Shown one piece after another: positions 24,994 to 31,693 of a stretch of DNA of 36,891 nucleotides (position 1 is the first letter of the stretch; the number at the start of each line of letters is the position of its first letter). Position numbers and translations under genes: made by a program. Where the stretch lies: contig CAZWDL010000073.1 in NCBI GenBank assembly GCA_964632995.1, forward strand, positions 1 through 36,891, written 5' to 3'. The notes under the pieces were generated by a model, which ran no database searches, was not told the DNA's origin, and saw nothing but the letters and a program-made list of their open reading frames with translations. The stretch comes from CAZWDL01 sp964632995. Its GTDB lineage: Bacteria > Bacteroidota > Bacteroidia > Chitinophagales > Saprospiraceae.

Positions 24994-25686
24994 ATGATGA
25001 TTCAACTAATAGACCAATCATTTGATTTTGTGCGCCGTGCCGGGGTGTTCTTTCTCTCGACGCTGCTTTTCTTTTCTTTTGGATGCTACCCGGATGATCT
25101 GACCTCCACTGATGAACTGGATCTCGTGTTGACGGATTACGAGAGGGATTACTTTGCTGCCGAATCGCCACAGACCTTCTTTATGCCCGATAGTGTGACA
25201 TTGCTGATAGACCCGAACAGCAGTGCAAGCGAAGGGGCGGAAATCAGTCTCCAAATTCAGAACCTTATTCTTTCGCAAATAGCACTCAACTTGAAGGACC
25301 TGGGCTATACCCGCGTGGAAGAATTGGAAGAAGGGAATCTGCCCGATGTCGTCGTTTTGGTTTCTGCTGTGAAGAATACCTGGGTAGGTGTAGATTGGTA
25401 CTCCTGGTGGGGATACTGGGACTGGTACCCCTGGTATCCCGGATGGGGTTGGGGACCGGGTTGGGGCTATCCGCCCAGCTACCCGGTGTACTGGTCCTAT
25501 GAAACCGGTTCGGTACTCTGGCAAATGATCGACCCCGAAGAGTCGAATAGAGCCGATCAGGAACTCGGTATGATCTGGTTCGCAGGGATCAACGGGCTGG
25601 TGCGCAGTAAAGGCGCTAATAATGAATTTGCTATCAGGCGAGGTATCAATAAGGCTTTCGAACAATCGCCTTACCTGACAAACTGA
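24994..25686 (+). CDS. DUF4136 lipoprotein with Trp/Tyr/Pro-rich segment
   Basis: 230 aa. The lipobox is FFSFGC-Y (Cys about 31). The mature protein starts DDLTSTDELDLVLTDYERDY and has the DUF4136 pattern: a strand/helix domain with a conserved Asp-Val strand (DVVVLVSAVKNT) and a C-terminal segment (GLVRSKGANNEFAIRRGINKAFEQSPY). Between them lies a stretch of about 35 residues dominated by W, Y, G and P (WYSWWGYWDWYPWYPGWG and following). Such aromatic loops occur in other DUF4136 members, but this one is extreme. The function is unknown; the protein is likely anchored in the outer membrane. The start is the first of two ATG codons at 24994. It is 30 nt ahead of the next gene, in an apparent operon. 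Confidence 0.88.
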   Translation: MMIQLIDQSFDFVRRAGVFFLSTLLFFSFGCYPDDLTSTDELDLVLTDYERDYFAAESPQTFFMPDSVTLLIDPNSSASEGAEISLQIQNLILSQIALNLKDLGYTRVEELEEGNLPDVVVLVSAVKNTWVGVDWYSWWGYWDWYPWYPGWGWGPGWGYPPSYPVYWSYETGSVLWQMIDPEESNRADQELGMIWFAGINGLVRSKGANNEFAIRRGINKAFEQSPYLTN

Positions 25687-25716
25687 TCATTCTGCCATTT
25701 TAAAAACAAAGATATC

Positions 25717-26310
25717 ATGAGATATTTCCTTGTGCTAATTGTGCTCGTTTTCCTGTTTCCCTTTCAGAGCCATAGTCAGGATTACCTGACGAGCCTGAGT
25801 TATAATACGGCTGCTCCGACCGGGCAAACACAAGATTACATCAGCCAGTTCAGCTGGCGGGGCCTCAGTTTTGAGGCGCGTACCTTCTTCGATACCAATA
25901 TTTCCGCCGGTGTTTTTTTCGGCTGGAACGTTTTTTACGAAAAATTGCGGGGCGACTTCCAGGCTACCGACAGCCGTACCATCTCCGGTACGCAACTCCG
26001 TTATATTAATGCTTTCCCTATGTTAGTGGAAGGGCACTACTACCTGGGGGAAGACTTTGAAGTTCGCCCTTATTTTGGAATGGGGGTCGGCACCAACCGT
26101 ACCGTGCAGCGCACAGAGATGGGACTTTTCGCTATAAACAACAACAATTGGCATTTCGCCTTGGCCCCTTCGGCCGGCTTTCTCATTCCCACCGGGAATT
26201 ACGATACAGCTATCCATCTTGCACTGCGTTATCACTATGCCTTCAAGACCAAGGATTCAATCGATCACTCCTGGTTAGGCATCAACCTGGGCATCGCCTG
26301 GATGAATTGA
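25717..26310 (+). CDS. outer-membrane beta-barrel protein
   Basis: 197 aa. The signal peptide (RYFLVLIVLVFLFPFQSHS, cleavage before QDY) is followed by an eight-strand-like barrel of about 175 residues. Alternating aromatic and polar strands are seen, for example FSWRGLSFEARTFFDTNISAG, the FGWNVFYEKL strand, YINAFPMLVEGHYYLG, VRPYFGMGVGTNRT and HLALRYHYAFKT. The last strand ends GINLGIAWMN. This matches small OmpW/OmpX-like outer-membrane proteins (the Pfam clan of 'outer membrane beta-barrel' domains). No specific function can be given. It is the third gene of the run 24472-26310, probably one transcript. Confidence 0.85.
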   Translation: MRYFLVLIVLVFLFPFQSHSQDYLTSLSYNTAAPTGQTQDYISQFSWRGLSFEARTFFDTNISAGVFFGWNVFYEKLRGDFQATDSRTISGTQLRYINAFPMLVEGHYYLGEDFEVRPYFGMGVGTNRTVQRTEMGLFAINNNNWHFALAPSAGFLIPTGNYDTAIHLALRYHYAFKTKDSIDHSWLGINLGIAWMN

Positions 26311-26402
26311 ATCAGATGATTTTGCCAAACCCAATCGGGGAACTGGATGACGACGAATGATCAATTTTGAAACGCCTTTTTAATCAATACACACAATCAG
26401 CA

Positions 26403-27272
26403 ATGAAAACAACGATAAAAAAAGCTACTCTTTACGCTTTCTCCCTGCTTCTGGGTTTCGGACTTCTACCGGCCTGTCAATCAAATATCAATTATCCGGC
26501 GGTAGACATGAGTAGTTCGGAAAGCGTTCAGCCGGGAGCCTTCGTCTGGCGCGATCTGGTCACCCGCGATCCTGCCGCCGCGCAGCAGTTCTACGGTGAA
26601 ATGTTCGGATGGACCTTCGAAACCATAGGCACCGAAACACAGCAATACACTGTTATCCGGCACGATGGAAAAGCCATCGGCGGCATCATTCGCATGCCGG
26701 TAGTGGTGGATCCTGCTTCCACGGCCGAATGGGTAAGTTCCATGACCGTTCCCTCGGTAAAAGGCGCTGCAGAAATAATAAAGAGCAAGGGCGGTAAAAT
26801 TATTTTCCCGGTCTCGAATCTAAAGGGCCGGGGCATGTCGGCCGTAGTCTCCGATCCGCAGGGCGCCATTATCGGTCTGGTAGAAGGTGGAACCCCCGAT
26901 GATGACCCGCCGCTTAACACTTGGTTGTGGACGGAACTCTGGTCGGGGCAACCGACACAATCAGCTGAATTTTACCGGTCTTTTGTCAATTACGAAGTGA
27001 AAAAAATGGATAATATGTCCCCGGATTACTGGATTTTTGAAAACGGGGATACCAAGTCCGCCGGGTTACTAAAGAACCCCATGGAAAACACGCGTTCTCA
27101 ATGGTTGCCTTACATCCGGGTTGCCGACCCCGCTGCGCTTACCCAAAAAGCCAGGGATGCGGGCGCTACTGTACTGGCAGCTCCCTCTTCTGAGTTGCGC
27201 GACGGTAATGTCGCCGTCTTGCTGGATCCGACCGGGGCTCCATTTGTCATACAGCGCTGGCCTTTGCAGTAG
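26403..27272 (+). CDS. VOC-family (glyoxalase-like) lipoprotein with two domains
   Basis: 289 aa from the ATG at 26403; an in-frame TTG at 26367 is less likely. The signal ends in a lipobox (LLPAC-Q). Two VOC modules follow. The first starts GAFVWRDLVTRDPAAAQQFY and contains GEMFGWTFETIG; the second starts LNTWLWTELWSGQPTQSAEFYR and ends with LLDPTGAPFVIQRWP. VOC proteins form a metal site from paired beta-alpha-beta-beta-beta modules and include glyoxalases, dioxygenases and resistance proteins. Most are cytoplasmic, so a lipid-anchored one is notable. The substrate is unknown. The run of envelope genes around it supports an extracytoplasmic role. It lies 92 nt after the barrel gene, perhaps in the same transcript. 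Confidence 0.88.
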   Translation: MKTTIKKATLYAFSLLLGFGLLPACQSNINYPAVDMSSSESVQPGAFVWRDLVTRDPAAAQQFYGEMFGWTFETIGTETQQYTVIRHDGKAIGGIIRMPVVVDPASTAEWVSSMTVPSVKGAAEIIKSKGGKIIFPVSNLKGRGMSAVVSDPQGAIIGLVEGGTPDDDPPLNTWLWTELWSGQPTQSAEFYRSFVNYEVKKMDNMSPDYWIFENGDTKSAGLLKNPMENTRSQWLPYIRVADPAALTQKARDAGATVLAAPSSELRDGNVAVLLDPTGAPFVIQRWPLQ

Positions 27273-27328
27273 TAACCGGAGATTGTCCAACGGAGGCATA
27301 GATTCTATAATCAGAAAAAATTAGTTCC

Positions 27329-27514
27329 ATGTTGAAGTCAATGATAAAAAGATTCTTATTTGCTGTGCTTTTGTTCACGATGAGCGCCGGCCTGGAATCC
27401 TGTTCCAATATGCGTTGGGGAACCAACGCGGGCCTCGATGTCCGATTTGGTCCCGGCGGCCCTCGAATCGCACCCCATTTCGATATCGACCTGTACAGCG
27501 GCGGTCGTTTTTAG
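27329..27514 (+). CDS. small lipoprotein (61 aa)
   Basis: 61 aa. The signal peptide with lipobox (GLESC-S, Cys about 25) leaves a mature peptide of about 37 residues: NMRWGTNAGLDVRFGPGGPR and a HFDIDLYSGGRF tail. The G-D-V-F-G-P pattern with a terminal GGR is one I associate with very small conserved lipoproteins in Bacteroidota. The function is unknown. It starts at the ATG at 27329, 56 nt after the VOC gene, and is followed by HdeD, so it fits the envelope cluster. Length and signal peptide make it a real gene despite its size. Confidence 0.8.
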   Translation: MLKSMIKRFLFAVLLFTMSAGLESCSNMRWGTNAGLDVRFGPGGPRIAPHFDIDLYSGGRF

Positions 27515-27607
27515 AATTCATTTTCTCTTTGTTTGAGCAGTGTCTTTTACATCGTGTGCTCTGCGATCCGCTGCGAAAATATTACTAAACACCTAAAATA
27601 CATTATC

Positions 27608-28204
27608 ATGTTGAAAACACTCTTTAGAAATTGGTGGGTCTGGATATTGCGAGGCGTACTGGCCATCCTGTTGGGTGTCCTGGCGCTTACAAGCCCGGGA
27701 ACAGTGGCTGCAACCCTGCTTATGTGGCTGGCCATTTTCCTGATTATCGATGGTATGCTTGGTCTCATTTCCGTTTTCTCCACTTGGAAACAGCAGGAAG
27801 ATAAATGGTTACTTGTGTTGGAAGGCGGTCTAAGTCTGATACTCGGTATGTTGGTCCTGCTTAACCTTGGCGCCACTATCGTTTTCGCCATCATGTATCT
27901 GGGGGTCTGGACTATTTTTTCGGGCGCCATGCGTATCGTAATGGCCATTCAGTTGCGAAAAGAGATCGAGGGAGAGGGCTGGCTGATAGCTGGAGGCGCC
28001 TTGAATATCCTGTTCGGTCTGATCATTATCGCTCAGCCCGGAATAGGAATATCTACCCTCATGACTATACTCGGTATTTTCGCCCTGTTGCTAGGCGGTC
28101 TGTTGATCGCCCTTGGCTTTAAAATCCGGAAAGCAGGCAAGCATATCAAGGGAAAAGTCGGTGATTGGCGGGAAAATATAGAAACAGCACGCGCTAACCG
28201 CTGA
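27608..28204 (+). CDS. HdeD family membrane protein
   Basis: 198 aa from the ATG at 27608. The 25 codons ahead of it in frame are not protein-like. Six membrane helices in three similar hairpins are typical of the HdeD/DUF308 family. Signatures are NWWVWILRGVLAILLGVLAL at the start, LLMWLAIFLIIDGMLGLISV, GVWTIFSGAMRIVMAIQLRKE, and GALNILFGLIIIAQP. In enteric bacteria HdeD contributes to acid resistance at high cell density; in Bacteroidota its role is not established. The C-terminal tail is basic and cytoplasmic. It ends the run of genes starting at 24472. The second structured RNA follows. Confidence 0.9.
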   Translation: MLKTLFRNWWVWILRGVLAILLGVLALTSPGTVAATLLMWLAIFLIIDGMLGLISVFSTWKQQEDKWLLVLEGGLSLILGMLVLLNLGATIVFAIMYLGVWTIFSGAMRIVMAIQLRKEIEGEGWLIAGGALNILFGLIIIAQPGIGISTLMTILGIFALLLGGLLIALGFKIRKAGKHIKGKVGDWRENIETARANR

Positions 28205-28318
28205 GGTAGATGATCAGTTTCTGTTTTTTAAAAAACCAGCGTAGTTTATTGCTTCAAACTATGATCGAAATCATAATTCTAAACACAAGAAACTACTGAA
28301 AATAGATTTTTCTGGTGG

Positions 28319-28563
28319 TTTCCAAATAATTTTGTGGAAACGATTTAGTTCTTCCCGGAAACCTAACTAAGTGATTTCCGGGAGATTCAAAAATAGTAGC
28401 TTGATAGGTTTTCAAGGCTGATAGGAGGATTGCTTTTAACTTGCAATCCTTCCTTTCAGCTTTTAAAAAGATTAATTCGAATGGGTTTTAAAAGCTGAAA
28501 GCAGAGGTCGGGAAAAAAATGCCAAAGGGTAGCGTTTTTCAGACCATAGCTTTCAGCCTTTTT
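28319..28563 (+). ncRNA. structured RNA of unknown family, copy B
   Basis: This is the partner of 22440-22713. Identical blocks lie at 28397-28408, 28474-28490 and 28522-28530. Hairpins are TTTCCA/TGGAAA (28319-28340), CCCGGAAA/TTTCCGGG (28354-28382), GGATTGC/GCAATCC (28427-28449, extended by outer pairs into a hairpin of about 20 bp), and GCTGAAAGC/GCTTTCAGC (28494-28502 with 28549-28557), which encloses GGTC/GACC and AAAAATGC/GCGTTTTT (28515-28539). It ends CTTTTT. Compared with copy A the stems keep pairing while their bases change. TAATTTTG at 28327-28334 matches a promoter -7 box, so transcription might start just after it, with a weak -33 region. It lies between hdeD and the coiled-coil protein gene, 168 nt before the latter. 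Confidence 0.72.
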
Positions 28564-28731
28564 ATTACCCTCTGAAACTAAACGCTTTTCCCAATTACTT
28601 CATATACGTATGTGGTATTAAAGCAGGGGAAACTTGCCTGAGAAAGTTTTTTACAAAACAGTGACTTTTTCCCAGCTATCCGTCAAAAAATCAAAATCGA
28701 ATTATTTCAAAGTTTTAAATTCTGAGACACC

Positions 28732-29679
28732 ATGAAACGTCTACTGTATTTGTTTAGCACTCTTTTATTTCTCTTTCCCTTTTATACCGAAGCCCAGGAA
28801 GAAACTCCTTTAACAAAGAAAGGAGTAAAAGAAAAGGAAGAGGTCGCCTCTCCCTGGACCCATGACCTGAAGGTGAAAACCGGAGAGGAATCTTTCGATG
28901 ATACCTATCACCACGCCTATCAGATTACGGTCTTCGATCTTAAGAACAGCAAAGTCGCAAAACTTTGGAAAGATGAAATCAAGCGGAAAAGTGATAAGTT
29001 GAAAGGTGTCAAAAAGAAAGGCGTTCAATCTCATACCGTCAACCTTCCCCGAATCACTCTGGAGCCACTGGAAGTACATGCAAAGGTGGAAGATGGAATT
29101 ACGCCTAACTCTTCGGTATTAGCCATTACCTTCATCAATGATGGCACTGAAATTGGACCGGAAACTTTTCCCGAACTCCATGAAAAGGTGGAAAAGATGA
29201 TGTACGACTTGTCGGTCACAATGAACAAGGCGGTCGTTCAGGAACAGCTGGAGGAACAAGAGGGGATACTCGAAGATTTGCAAAAAGACTTGGAAAAACT
29301 GAAGAAGGACAAAGTGGAATTACACGACGATATCGCCAAGAACAGCAAACGCCTGCAGGAGGCTGAGATGAAGGAGGTTGAGGAAGAACAAAAGCGGGAA
29401 TCCCTGGCGAAGGAAATGGCTGACCACAGAGCTGCCGCCGGCGAGCAACCCTCTGCCGACGAACTCAAACAACGTTCTAAAATACGCAAGGATCTCAGCA
29501 AACTGGAAAAAAGTATCTCGAAATTAAAAGAAAATAAGATCAGTTACAAGCATAAAATCGCTGAGGCCGACGAAGCCATTCCTGCCAATGAGCAGGAACA
29601 GGAAGCCAAGATAAAAGAAATCGAGAACCAGAAGCTTATCGTTGAGCAATACCGCAAAAAACTGCAAGACGTTCAGTAA
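28732..29679 (+). CDS. periplasmic coiled-coil protein
   Basis: 315 aa. The signal peptide ends near TEA-Q (about 21). The first half (25-165) is a mixed domain with HDLKVKTGEESFDDTYHHAY, LPRITLEPLEVHAKVEDG and VLAITFINDGTEIG. The second half (about 170-315) is a long, highly charged coiled coil rich in E and K (ILEDLQKDLEKLKKDKVEL, then KDLSKLEKSISKLKENK). I do not recognise the family. It is probably secreted to the periplasm; the coiled coil suggests assembly with itself or a partner. It is a single gene, preceded by structured RNA copy B and followed by a terminator at 29717. Confidence 0.8.
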   Translation: MKRLLYLFSTLLFLFPFYTEAQEETPLTKKGVKEKEEVASPWTHDLKVKTGEESFDDTYHHAYQITVFDLKNSKVAKLWKDEIKRKSDKLKGVKKKGVQSHTVNLPRITLEPLEVHAKVEDGITPNSSVLAITFINDGTEIGPETFPELHEKVEKMMYDLSVTMNKAVVQEQLEEQEGILEDLQKDLEKLKKDKVELHDDIAKNSKRLQEAEMKEVEEEQKRESLAKEMADHRAAAGEQPSADELKQRSKIRKDLSKLEKSISKLKENKISYKHKIAEADEAIPANEQEQEAKIKEIENQKLIVEQYRKKLQDVQ

Positions 29680-29716
29680 GGGAGCTGTAAATCCCTGCCA
29701 CAAAAAATCAATTATC

Positions 29717-29751
29717 CTGATGAGGCTATATCAATAGTCTCGTCAGGTTTT
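29717..29751 (+). terminator. intrinsic terminator after the coiled-coil gene
   Basis: CTGATGAGGCTA (29717-29728) pairs with TAGTCTCGTCAG (29735-29746) through 12 pairs including two G-T pairs, around a 6-nt loop. GTTTTA follows. Confidence 0.8.
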
Positions 29752-29840
29752 ACATTACTCGCCCATTCGAATTCCAAGTCCCGGCAAATCTTCGAGTACC
29801 GGATTACCATCATTTTTTCTTCATATCAAATCCATGCGCT

Positions 29841-30683
29841 ATGCATCTCAATTCTGTTTTCGGGCGCCTTCGTCGGCTGCCGGTACTGATTGTTTTATTC
29901 TTTATTCCCACCCTGTTATCCGCTCAGCTCATCACCATGTCCAACAAGTGCTACAAGAATGTTGAGGCGGGAAAAGCAGCTATTGAAGCCGGGAATTACC
30001 AGGAAGCCCTGGATTTGTTTGAAAAGGTGCTGGACAAGTGCAGCGCTAAGGATGCCCAACAGGAGGGCAATATCGGCAAGGCCCGGGCCTATAACGGTAT
30101 GGAACGCCACCAGGAAGCTGTTGAGGCTGCTGGTGCAGCCCTGGCTGTTAATGAAGGCAACATTCAGGCACTGTTTGAACGCGCTACCGCGTACAGTAAA
30201 CTGAAGGATCCGGCTTCCGCCAAAAATGATCTGGACAGTGTCATCGGACTTACCGAAAAGAACCAGAATACTGCCGAACGCGCTACCATCTATGCCAAGC
30301 TGGCCGAACTGGAATGGAGGCAGGAAATGAAAGAAGAGGCGTTTCAACATATCGGACAAGCCCTTGAATACGATCCGGAAAAGATTTCCTTTTACTTGCT
30401 GCGCGGAGATATGTACGCCGATGATGGACAGTTGGAAGCCGCCTTCCAGGATTACGACCGCGCCATTGAACTCGGAGAAAACGGCCAGGATATATACGTG
30501 GTTCGTTCCAATGCGCTCATCCGGGCTATGCAAGATAAATACGCAACAACCAATGCTTCCCAGCTCAAGTCAAAAATGACTTCCGGGGAGAAGGACCAGC
30601 TCTGCGGGGAACTCAACAAAGCCTTCCAGCTCGGATTGAAAGACCTGCAGATGGACCTCTTCCGCAGCATGCTTTGTAAGTAA
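29841..30683 (+). CDS. secreted TPR protein
   Basis: 280 aa. The signal peptide (LPVLIVLFFIPTLLS, cleavage near LSA-Q, about 29) is followed by several tetratricopeptide repeats. Repeats can be seen at about 45-75 (AAIEAGNYQEALDLFEKVLD), 80-110 (KARAYNGMERHQEAVEAAG), 112-145, 150-180 and 184-215 (LRGDMYADDGQLEAAFQDYD), ending with a helical cap that contains two cysteines. TPR proteins mediate protein-protein contacts; the partner is unknown. The gene begins 94 nt after the terminator stem and is followed 43 nt later by an OmpA lipoprotein, so they may be co-transcribed. The function is not known beyond the fold. Confidence 0.87.
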   Translation: MHLNSVFGRLRRLPVLIVLFFIPTLLSAQLITMSNKCYKNVEAGKAAIEAGNYQEALDLFEKVLDKCSAKDAQQEGNIGKARAYNGMERHQEAVEAAGAALAVNEGNIQALFERATAYSKLKDPASAKNDLDSVIGLTEKNQNTAERATIYAKLAELEWRQEMKEEAFQHIGQALEYDPEKISFYLLRGDMYADDGQLEAAFQDYDRAIELGENGQDIYVVRSNALIRAMQDKYATTNASQLKSKMTSGEKDQLCGELNKAFQLGLKDLQMDLFRSMLCK

Positions 30684-30726
30684 ATCGGATAAAAATCTAC
30701 TTTAAATATTCATAAAGCATTCTACC

Positions 30727-31392
30727 ATGAAAAAGATTACTGTCGTTATCATTGCCTGTATAACCCTGCTGGCCGGCTGCGCCAGCCTTAATAAAACTCA
30801 AATGGGAACCGGTGGCGGCGCAGCGGCCGGTGCAGCAGCCGGCGCTCTGATCGCTAAAAATAGCGTTGTGGGCGCCCTCATCGGGGCTGCCGTCGGAGGA
30901 TCAGCCGGTTACTTCATCGGCAAAAAAATGGACAAACAGGCCGAAGCCCTGAAACAGGCCATCCCGGATGCCGAAGTGGAAAGGGTAGGGGAAGGGATCA
31001 ACCTGACCTTCGACTCCGGCCTGCTCTTTAAAAGAGCTTCTCCTGAACTGAGCGAGGAAGCCAAGAGCACCTTGAATAGCTTCGCCGGCGTGATAAAAGA
31101 CTATCCCGAAACCAATATCCTCATCGAAGGGCATACCTCCGACAATGGTGACCCCAATAACGATGAGGCGAATATGTCCCTTTCTCAACAACGCGCCCAG
31201 GCCGTCTCCGGATATCTCAAATCGCAGGGAGTCGGCACGGATCGCCTGACCGAAAAATGGTATGGCGAATCCCAGCCCAAATACCCCAACGATATAGAAG
31301 AAAATATGGCCAAAAACCGGCGCGTGGAAATCGCTATCTTCGCCAATGACACCATGAAAGAACAAGCCGAAGCTGGTAAGCTGGAGGAATAA
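30727..31392 (+). CDS. OmpA-family lipoprotein with glycine zipper
   Basis: 221 aa. The lipobox is LLAGC-A (Cys about 18). A glycine-zipper segment follows (about 29-65, GGGAAAGAAAGALIAKNSVV and GAAVGGSAGYFIG). The OmpA peptidoglycan-binding domain follows (about 95-205): LTFDSGLLFKRASPELSEEA, IEGHTSDNGDPNNDEANMSL, SQQRAQAVSGYLKSQGV and NRRVEIAIF. The protein should tether the outer membrane to the cell wall, as in YiaD-type lipoproteins. The acidic C-terminal tail ends after about residue 205. It lies 43 nt after the TPR gene, and a 38-nt perfect palindrome begins 42 nt after its stop. Confidence 0.93.
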   Translation: MKKITVVIIACITLLAGCASLNKTQMGTGGGAAAGAAAGALIAKNSVVGALIGAAVGGSAGYFIGKKMDKQAEALKQAIPDAEVERVGEGINLTFDSGLLFKRASPELSEEAKSTLNSFAGVIKDYPETNILIEGHTSDNGDPNNDEANMSLSQQRAQAVSGYLKSQGVGTDRLTEKWYGESQPKYPNDIEENMAKNRRVEIAIFANDTMKEQAEAGKLEE

Positions 31393-31434
31393 ATTTTAAA
31401 CAAGTTCCTGAACAATTAACTCGTTAATCCGATA

Positions 31435-31472
31435 ACGAAAGGGCAGTGGGTCATGACCCACTGCCCTTTCGT
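31435..31472. terminator. 38-nt perfect palindrome, likely hairpin terminator
   Basis: Each half is 19 nt: ACGAAAGGGCAGTGGGTCA and its exact reverse complement. In RNA it would form a stem of at least 16 bp. It lies 42 nt after the OmpA lipoprotein gene and has no T-run, only GTATTGG. Termination is inferred from its position and stability. Confidence 0.6.
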
Positions 31473-31497
31473 ATTGGTAGTGGTTATGACTTTTCTG

Positions 31498-31638
31498 CCG
31501 CCGCCGGCTGCACCTTCGCCCAGCCGCTTCGGCGGAGCAAAGAAAAACAAGGTTTTCATTCCATACTGGGCTTCTTTTAAGGCGCAGAGCATCGATACGT
31601 AACGAAAAAGAAGCCCAAAATGGGAAGAAAAGACCTTT
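31498..31638. repeat. two adjacent hairpins, possible small mobile repeat
   Basis: The first hairpin (31498-31535) pairs CCGCCG with CGGCGG, then GGCTG with CAGCC, around a 10-nt loop. The second is a long imperfect inverted repeat (31548-31638). Its core GGGCTTCTTTT (31568-31578) pairs perfectly with AAAAGAAGCCC (31606-31616), and its outer parts AAGGT...CCAT pair with ATGG...ACCTT. No protein is encoded. It fills most of the 301-nt gap before the peptidase gene. Confidence 0.65.
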
Positions 31639-31693
31639 TTGACAGGCCAGTGAGAAAAGGCTGAATCACTCTTTGTTAAATTATGAAAATACT

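Noticed and set aside
22440..28563. The paired non-coding elements as integron attC sites or MITEs
   Set aside because: No integrase, no attC core sites and no terminal inverted repeats or target duplications are visible. Covarying hairpins and the T-run favour RNA.
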